DNA from: Gigaspora rosea | Lineage: Eukaryota > Glomeromycota > Glomeromycetes > Diversisporales > Gigasporaceae | Direction: 5' to 3' | Length of the DNA stretch: 64,000 bases | NCBI GenBank assembly: GCA_003550325.1 | Contig: QKWP01000599.1 | Location: 86,103-150,102, forward strand | Part shown: piece by piece, positions 58,513 through 64,000 of the stretch | Layout of the letters: each line of letters begins with the position of its first letter | Position numbering within the stretch: position 1 is the stretch's first letter | Notes under the pieces: model-generated | Database searches by the model: none | The model's input: only the letters and a program-made list of their open reading frames with translations | Told to the model about the DNA's origin: nothing | Translations under genes and position numbers: made by a program

Positions 58513-59790
58513 TCATATCTGATATATAGAAAATATTTTCAAATAGATACCTTTAATTATATTTAATATTTTTTGTGTATTAATCATTTTACTAGTGTAC
58601 ATAAAATCTGGATGTTTTGGCAAATTAATTGGAAAATTTTCAGCTATTTTATCAGCATTTAAGAATTGCTTTTTAATTTCATTATTTTCTGAATCTTCCA
58701 TGCTTTTAATCCATTCTTTAAGTTCATCATAAACTCTCCAAGCAATTGGTCGTTTTTCTGGATTCAAATACATGCATCGCTTAGCCAATTTATTATAGCA
58801 TTCTGGAGTTCCTGGTGCAAACTTTGGCCGTAATCCAATACAAATTTTTACAGCAAGTTCTTCATTAAATTGATAACCATCAAAGGGTCTTTGGCCAGTT
58901 GACATCTCTGACATGATGACTCCAAAGCCATAAATATCAGCCTTTTCTGTAAATTTCTGACCTAATAAAACCTCTGGAACGACGTAAGGCATGACACCAT
59001 AAATACAACCTTCTAAATCATTTTCATTAAAATTTTTAGATAATCCCATATCCGAGATGTAAGATTTCATATTTTCGTTAATTTCTTTATGTTGTAAAAT
59101 ATTACCACTATGAAAATCTGCATTAATTAAGTCTGTATTATGAATTTGACCTAAATCCTCTGAAATATCTAATAGTAGTTTTAATTTGGCTTGCCAATTA
59201 AGGTTACGAAAATTTGTTCTTAAAAACTTATAAAGATCTCCGCTGTTAGCATATTGAAATACCATCATATATTCATTCGTTTCTGTATTTTGAGTTAACC
59301 CATATATTCTGAGATTACTACCATTTAATATACATTTAAGTGATTTTTGAACTTAACGAATTTATAAAAATGAATTAATACAACTATATTTTTTAATAAC
59401 AATAACAAATTTATCTTACTTCTTTCAAACAAGAATCTGACAAAGTCTTGATTGCAACGGCACTAAATGGTTCACGAGATCTTGCATAGTAATGATGTTT
59501 TGTTTTCTCAATTTTTCGTATACCATCTGACCAAGTTGCAGAGTATACACAGCCAAATCCACCTTCACCAACTTTATCAACGATGCTTAATTTATCAAAT
59601 GGAATCCATTCAATAGCATTTTCATATCTAGTAGTTCTAAGTTGAAACTTTTTTATACAACAGTCAACATCTTTATTTCCACATGTCCACTTTCTAATCA
59701 TTATTTCAGGATCACACGTAATGCACCAAGATTCATTCGTGTTATATTTATTACAATGCTTGCATTTTCCGTTTTTAGAATCCCTTTTTT
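58513..59790 (-). CDS. Kinase-like gene 3, nearly intact, one frameshift
   Basis: Read from about 59790: a Cys-rich head 'CKHCNKYNTNESWCITC', then 'WTCGNKDVDCCIKKFQL' and 'IEWIPFDKL', a Gly-rich loop 'VGEGGFGCVYSATW' and 'VAIKTL' with the ATP-binding Lys. Exon 1 ends at 59420 before GTAAGATAA; the 68-base intron ends in TTAAG at 59352. Exon 2 opens 'FKNHL' but loses one base near 59336, after which the other frame continues 'CILNGSNLRIYGLTQ' to 58513. The catalytic loop is 'INADFHSGNIL' (Asp and Asn kept; His/Arg of HRD replaced), the metal-binding motif is 'SDMGLS', then 'YVVPEVLLG' and 'EKADIYGFGVIMSEMS'. A tyrosine-kinase-like Ser/Thr kinase of the expanded mycorrhizal-fungus type, cytosolic by lack of membrane segments. 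The missing base may be a true lesion or a sequence error. Confidence 0.85.
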
Positions 59791-59854
59791 GTTATATTAT
59801 TTATTTTACATGTTTAGATGATTTTTAATTTCAATACAAATAATTTTTATACTA

Positions 59855-60014
59855 ATACCCTGCCTTACTATTTGTTGTTCATGCCTACCTTCATTATAAT
59901 TTCCCGCGCAATCATATCATGATCGGGAATCTTCCATGGGAAGATTCCCGGTCACAAATAATCACGTGAAAACTTATAATAAAGGTAGGCATGAACAACG
60001 TAAGTCAGGGTATT
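59855..60014. repeat. Foldback element with inner palindrome, 5' of kinase gene 3
   Basis: AATACCCTGCCTTAC and GTAAGTCAGGGTATT at the ends, GTTCATGCCTACCTT and AAGGTAGGCATGAAC next, and a central CGGGAATCTTCCCATGG-type palindrome near 59935. About 65 bases before the kinase head. Confidence 0.85.
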
Positions 60015-60163
60015 ATTCATTTATTTCCTGTGAGGAGTTAAAAATTACAACAGAAAATTCCCGATGATCATATGATGCAGACGGCCCTTCGGGCCATCTG
60101 TATCCTATGATCATCGGGAATCTCTGTTGTAATTTTTAAGCTCCCAGGAAATAAATAATACTT
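60013..60163. repeat. 151-bp hairpin with C(TTCG)G tetraloop, 5' of kinase gene 3
   Basis: Near-perfect palindrome centred at 60089 on GGCCCTTCGGGCC. Arms include ATTCCCGATGATCAT / ATGATCATCGGGAAT and TTACAACAG / CTGTTGTAA, and reach ATTTATTTCCTG / CAGGAAATAAAT. It abuts the previous foldback element. Confidence 0.88.
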
Positions 60164-60567
60164 ACCGACTAGTTATTATTCAAAAAATAAACAATTTACG
60201 ATGAATACTGATTTTAAATTACAGTAGATCAGATCAAATAATTGTAGTTTTATACTCACCTAAATTAATGTGAATGAAAAAAATTAAATAGTAAAAAACA
60301 TGAACTTGAGTAGTTATTTTAATTACATAGTTAATAGGGATTTCATAATTAATGATTTGGCATCCGATTCCAGACAAAATAAATGACGTATTTACTTTAA
60401 AATGTATTATACATAATTCCTATTTTTTTACATATAGATTTATTTATATAATCATTTACCAGTAAATATGTATCAAAAAAGGCTAATTTTAGAGTAAAGA
60501 CTTGTCAACTTCCATCTTGATATCGGCATAAAGTCTATCGAAAATGACTTCTCTATTTCTTATTTCA

Positions 60568-60898
60568 AAATGTTATTTGTCACATAAGTGACAGCGGCTT
60601 ATGTATCACCGAACCAATCAGATTTCAGGATCTCGTGTAACGTAACACTATCAGAAAATTCAAAACAAACGTTCATTTTATCAAAAAAACAACAAAAATC
60701 GCTTATTACTCAAAATCTGCATAGGAAACCATCTTCCGTGCTCTAACAAAAAGTTTTCCTTGAGCGATTTCACTAATACCCCAAACCCTGGCCCTAAAAC
60801 TAGGTGCTCACCCTAACCCTAAACTAACAAAAACTAAACTTTATCGATACAGAGGTGATCTACAGGTGACATTATCACATGCGTCGCATATAACTTAA
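60568..60898. repeat. 320-bp repeat, family D, copy 2 (right bracket of the kinase cluster)
   Basis: Inverse orientation relative to 51599-51915. Outer edge ATGCGTCGCATATAACTTAA; inner edge near TGTTATTTGTCACATAAGTG. Contains CTCACCCTAACCCTAAAC and the 'GTTAGAGCACGGAAGATGG' block in inverse. Confidence 0.88.
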
Positions 60899-61219
60899 GC
60901 TAATTTTATTTAGGGCGTGCCATTTGTCACGTGATTTACACCATGGATGCATGGGTCAGGGTGGTGATCGCGATAATCTATATAATATATATATTAAATT
61001 ATATACGGTATATAATATATAGAAAAAATGTGCTTGTCACCAGCGGTGACATTAACCAGGTTAGGGTTAGGGTTGGATTTTATAATAAATCACCTTAAGA
61101 AGCATTTTTAGCTAGAAAAAAATATTGGTTTCATAGGCACAATTTGAGTTATTGAGATTTGTAATTTTTTGAATTTTTTTGTCATACCTAATCTAGCAAT
61201 TTGATTGCCTAATATATAT
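60899..61219. other. Non-coding, with telomere-like box and shared module
   Basis: GGGCGTGCCATTTGTCACGT at 60914 resembles the MITE end at 17169. GGTTAGGGTTAGGGTTGG at 61060-61077 is followed by 'GGTTTCATAGGCACAATTTG', which resembles the inside of families C and D. Probably another short element whose right end I cannot place. Confidence 0.5.
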
Positions 61220-61555
61220 ATATATAATATATATATTAAGTAACTTTTTTCTACTGTTTCGTTTTGAATGATTTTACTACCAAAATGTTCGTCTCAATGA
61301 GACGATTCTAACAAGCCCAAAATCATTAAAATCCAATCACAGGGTCACAAGATCGTTAAGGTTTTGTATTATTATATATATAAATTTTAATATATATATA
61401 ATAATGCAAAACCTTAGCGATTTTATGACCCTGTGATTGGTTTTTAATGATTTTGGGCTTGTTAGAATCGTCTCATTGAGACGAACATTTTTGGTAGTAA
61501 AATCATCCAAAACGGACCTGTAGATAAAGAGTTATTTAATATTATATATATTTAT
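61220..61555. repeat. Foldback element, family A, copy 2
   Basis: Palindrome centred near 61387. Each arm carries ACTACCAAAATG, the inner hairpin CGTCTCAATGAGACG and GATTCTAACAAGCCC, all shared with the copy at 5870-6248 apart from matching changes. Confidence 0.9.
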
Positions 61556-61735
61556 ATAATATATTATAAATGTCGTTATATAACCAATCAGAATTGAGAT
61601 TAGGGTGATCACACCATACATGGATGGGGTGACTATTAGCCTTAAGTATGTTTCATTTTGTCGGAATTTCTAATAATTATAGGATCTTTAAAACTCCCAC
61701 TATTCTCAAAATAAATTAATTATGATATTTATACA

Positions 61736-62830
61736 CAGACTAAATTAATGCGAATAAAAAGAAAATAAATAGTAAATAAACACGAACTTGAATTTTAATT
61801 ACTTAATTTAATACGCAAATGATCTTTATACTCACCCGCTAAATTAATACGAATAAAAGAAATTAAATATTAAATAAACATGAACTTGAATATCTTATTT
61901 TAATTGCTTAGTTTAATACATAAATGATCTTTATACTCACAAACTAAATTAAATTAAATAGTAAATAAACATGAATTTGAATGGCTTATTTTAATTGCTT
62001 AGTTTAATATGTTAACGATCTTTATACTCACTCCCTAAATTAATGCGAATAAAAAGAAATTAAAAGTAGTAAATAAACATGAGCTTAAATTTTAATTACT
62101 TAATTTAATACGCAAATGATCTTTATACTGTACTCACGGACTAAATTAATAAATAAAAAGAAATTAAAGGTAAATAAACATGAACTTGAATTTTAATTAC
62201 TTAGTTAAAACGTAAATGATCTTTATACACACCCACTAAATTAATGCGAAAAAAAGAAATTAAATAGTGAATAACATGAGCTTGAATTTTATTACTTAAT
62301 TTAATACGTAAATGATCTTTATACTGTACTCACGTACTAAATTAATACGAATAAAAAGAAATTAAATAGTAAATAAACATGAACTTGAATTTTAATTACT
62401 TAATTTAATACGTAAATGATCATTATACTGTACTCACAAACTAAATTAATGCGAATAAAAAGAAATTAAATAGTAAATAAACATGAACTTAAATTTAATT
62501 ACTTAATTCAATACGTAAATGATCTTTATACTGTACTCACTGACTAAATTAATGCGAATAAAAAGAAATTAAATAGTAAATAATCATGAACTTGAACTTT
62601 AATTACTTAATTTAATACGTAAATGATTTTATATTCACTCACTAAATTAACGCGAATAAAAAGAAATTAAATAGTAAATAAATATGAATTTGAATAGCTT
62701 ATTTTAATTACTTAGTTTAATAAGTAAATGATCTTTATACTCACCCACTAAATTAATGCGAATAAAACATGAACTTGAATAGCGTATTTTAATTACTTAG
62801 CTTAATAAGAGTTTTTTATACTCACGGTCT
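61736..62830 (-). repeat. Tandem array of about 12 intron-like units of about 100 bp
   Basis: On the minus strand each unit starts GTGAGTATAAAGATC (some GTGAGTACAGTATAAAGATC), has a T-rich tract TTTCTTTTTATT and ends TTAATTTAG. That is a strong 5' splice site, a polypyrimidine tract and a 3' AG. Between one AG and the next GTGAGT there are exactly three bases, and these vary between units, while the flanks stay constant. Junctions lie near 61839, 61941, 62033, 62129, 62234, 62334, 62439, 62541, 62642, 62745 and 62826. A single related unit without the spacer is at 60255-60340. The array lies on the same strand as the Sel1 gene upstream and kinase gene 3 downstream. Confidence 0.8.
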
Positions 62831-63054
62831 AAAATTATTTGTAAAAATGTTGATTGAATAAACAGTCAATCATAAAATTTGTTATTTATCTAAAACATTT
62901 AACTAGTAAAAATATTTTATACTTACTCACTGCATGTAATTTAAAACTATTACTTAATAATAAATTGTTAAATTTTAAATCTTAATAATTATTCTTATCC
63001 TTACTTCCTAATGATTACAGTAAATAGTTGAGATTTTCGATTTTAAAATAAAAA
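62831..63054. other. Spacer between intron-like array and Sel1 gene
   Basis: No frame. On the minus strand it holds GTAAGTATAAAAT near 62924 and AATAATTTTAG before the array, so it also looks intronic. Confidence 0.4.
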
Positions 63055-63492
63055 TTAACAAATAAATAAATAAATAACCCACTTATAAATCCAATCGAAA
63101 AATTTGTCATTATCTTCTTCTACACCAATTCCGTATCTATAACAAATGACTGTTCTATAAATTCCCATATAATTACCAGACTCAGCCGATTTTAAATAAT
63201 ATTCAAAATGCTTTTTTCTTATCAATTTCAACCCCAATTCCCAAATAATAACAATGGCCGACATAATACATTCCATCAGAATTATTCATATTTGCTGACT
63301 TTTGATAGTAAGTAAATGCCTTTTTTTATTCTTCTCAATTTCGATCCCATATTCATAACAATAACCAAGCCAGAATGTTCCTTCTAGATTGTTCTTATTC
63401 GCAAATTCTTGACAATCATCAAAATTCAGTTTACTAAAAGCATTATTACGTGTAATTTGAACAATTTTATTTAAATAAATGCCCTTTGACAT
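63055..63492 (-). pseudogene. Sel1-repeat protein fragment, two frameshifts
   Basis: ATG at 63492. The protein reads 'ANKNNLEGTFWLGYCYEYGI', shifts frame in a T run near 63325, reads 'AFTYYQKSANMNNSDG' and 'YYVGHCYYLGIGVEIDKKK', shifts again in a T run near 63210, and reads 'FEYYLKSAESGNYMG' and 'VICYRYGIGVEEDNDK'. These are three Sel1-like repeats (helix pairs with G-x-x-x-L-G-x-C-Y spacing), which serve as protein-protein scaffolds and in these fungi often accompany kinases. Both shifts are in homopolymers, so they could be sequence errors. The end after 'WIYK' is probably an intron start rather than the true C-terminus. Alternatively it is a whole small protein. Confidence 0.75.
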
Positions 63493-64000
63493 TTTAGAAA
63501 CAACCCGAATTATGTTACAAGAAATTTAGTAGTCATACTACCTTAGCTTATATAATACTAAATTAAGGTTTATGCAAACTGTTACCTTATGAAGTTAGTT
63601 CTCAACTTTTAGTAAATGTGATACATTTGTAAATGAACTATACGTATGATGATTTCAAACAAAATTAGAAAAATGTATCACGTTTGTTAGTAAACAATAT
63701 AGTGAATTCTTTTGTACAACTTTCGAAATTTTATTGTAACAGTCTATTTTAAATAATTAACTAAAACTGTTTAAATTAGCATATACATTTAAGTTTGATT
63801 ATAAACTATATAAGAGGACGAGCTGTTTAGCAAACTGCTCAAACTGTTAAAAGAGGTTTGAAATATACAATAATGCACGTACCTAAGTTATGAATTGATG
63901 CCTAATACTTATGTATTTATGAACTCATGTATGTATATCTATCTAATAATTCTAAATTCATTGCTACGACATACACTGCACATGCACAAATAAAATTACC
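63493..64000. other. Upstream region of the Sel1 gene
   Basis: A+T-rich, no frame. GTGATACATTTGTAAATGAAC and AATGTATCACGTTTGTTAG around 63618-63695 are partly complementary. Confidence 0.35.

Noticed and set aside
61060..61077. TTAGGG repeats as evidence of a chromosome end
   Set aside because: Only two or three units each time, at many interior positions, in both orientations and inside mobile elements; not a telomere.

Overview
This window looks like a gene-poor, transposon-rich stretch of a nuclear genome from an arbuscular mycorrhizal fungus (Glomeromycotina, most like Rhizophagus). This is an inference from three things: extreme A+T content; kinase-like proteins with a Cys-rich head followed by a 'WIPF' motif, plus Sel1-type repeats, both of which are expanded families in these fungi; and the mix of MULE, hAT, PIF/Harbinger, LINE and many foldback elements. 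Introns are short (68 and 154 bases where I can read both ends). There are no bacterial features, no rRNA and no convincing functional tRNA gene.

Layout. 1-5.9 kb: a broken LINE on the minus strand (ORF1-like protein, then an AP-type endonuclease half of ORF2; the reverse transcriptase would lie off the left edge). 5.9-19.2 kb: small inverted-repeat elements, tRNA-headed repeats, tandem repeats (222 bp and about 735 bp) and one decayed unidentified gene. 19.2-26.35 kb: a SINE-like element split by a 6.5-kb MULE (19288-25835), whose transposase pseudogene is itself split by a hAT-type element (23437-24133). 26.4-29.5 kb: a roughly 3-kb terminal-inverted-repeat element holding a hairpin satellite. 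30.0-39.5 kb: a three-deep nest, with an outer hAT-like element (30003-39505), a second MULE inside it (30166-37951, TIRs of about 230 bp), and a hAT-type element made of a TCGACTAAT satellite (31751-33042) inside the MULE gene. 41.5-45.5 kb: a whole PIF/Harbinger element with a DDE transposase and a Myb/SANT-like partner gene. 46-51 kb: Tc1/mariner-like and foldback elements. 51.6-60.9 kb: a cluster of three kinase-like genes (two pseudogenes on plus, one nearly intact on minus) bracketed by two inverted copies of a 320-bp repeat. 61-64 kb: foldback elements, a tandem array of intron-like units, and a Sel1-repeat gene fragment.

The host-type genes are the kinases and the Sel1 protein; the rest is mobile or repetitive DNA. 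The most unusual observations are: the array at 61.7-62.8 kb, in which about 12 units look like introns separated by a variable 3-nt spacer; a TTAGGG-containing module shared by otherwise different short elements; alternating-palindrome hairpin satellites at two loci; and the inverted repeats bracketing the kinase cluster.

All protein assignments come from reading translations by eye. No database search was run.
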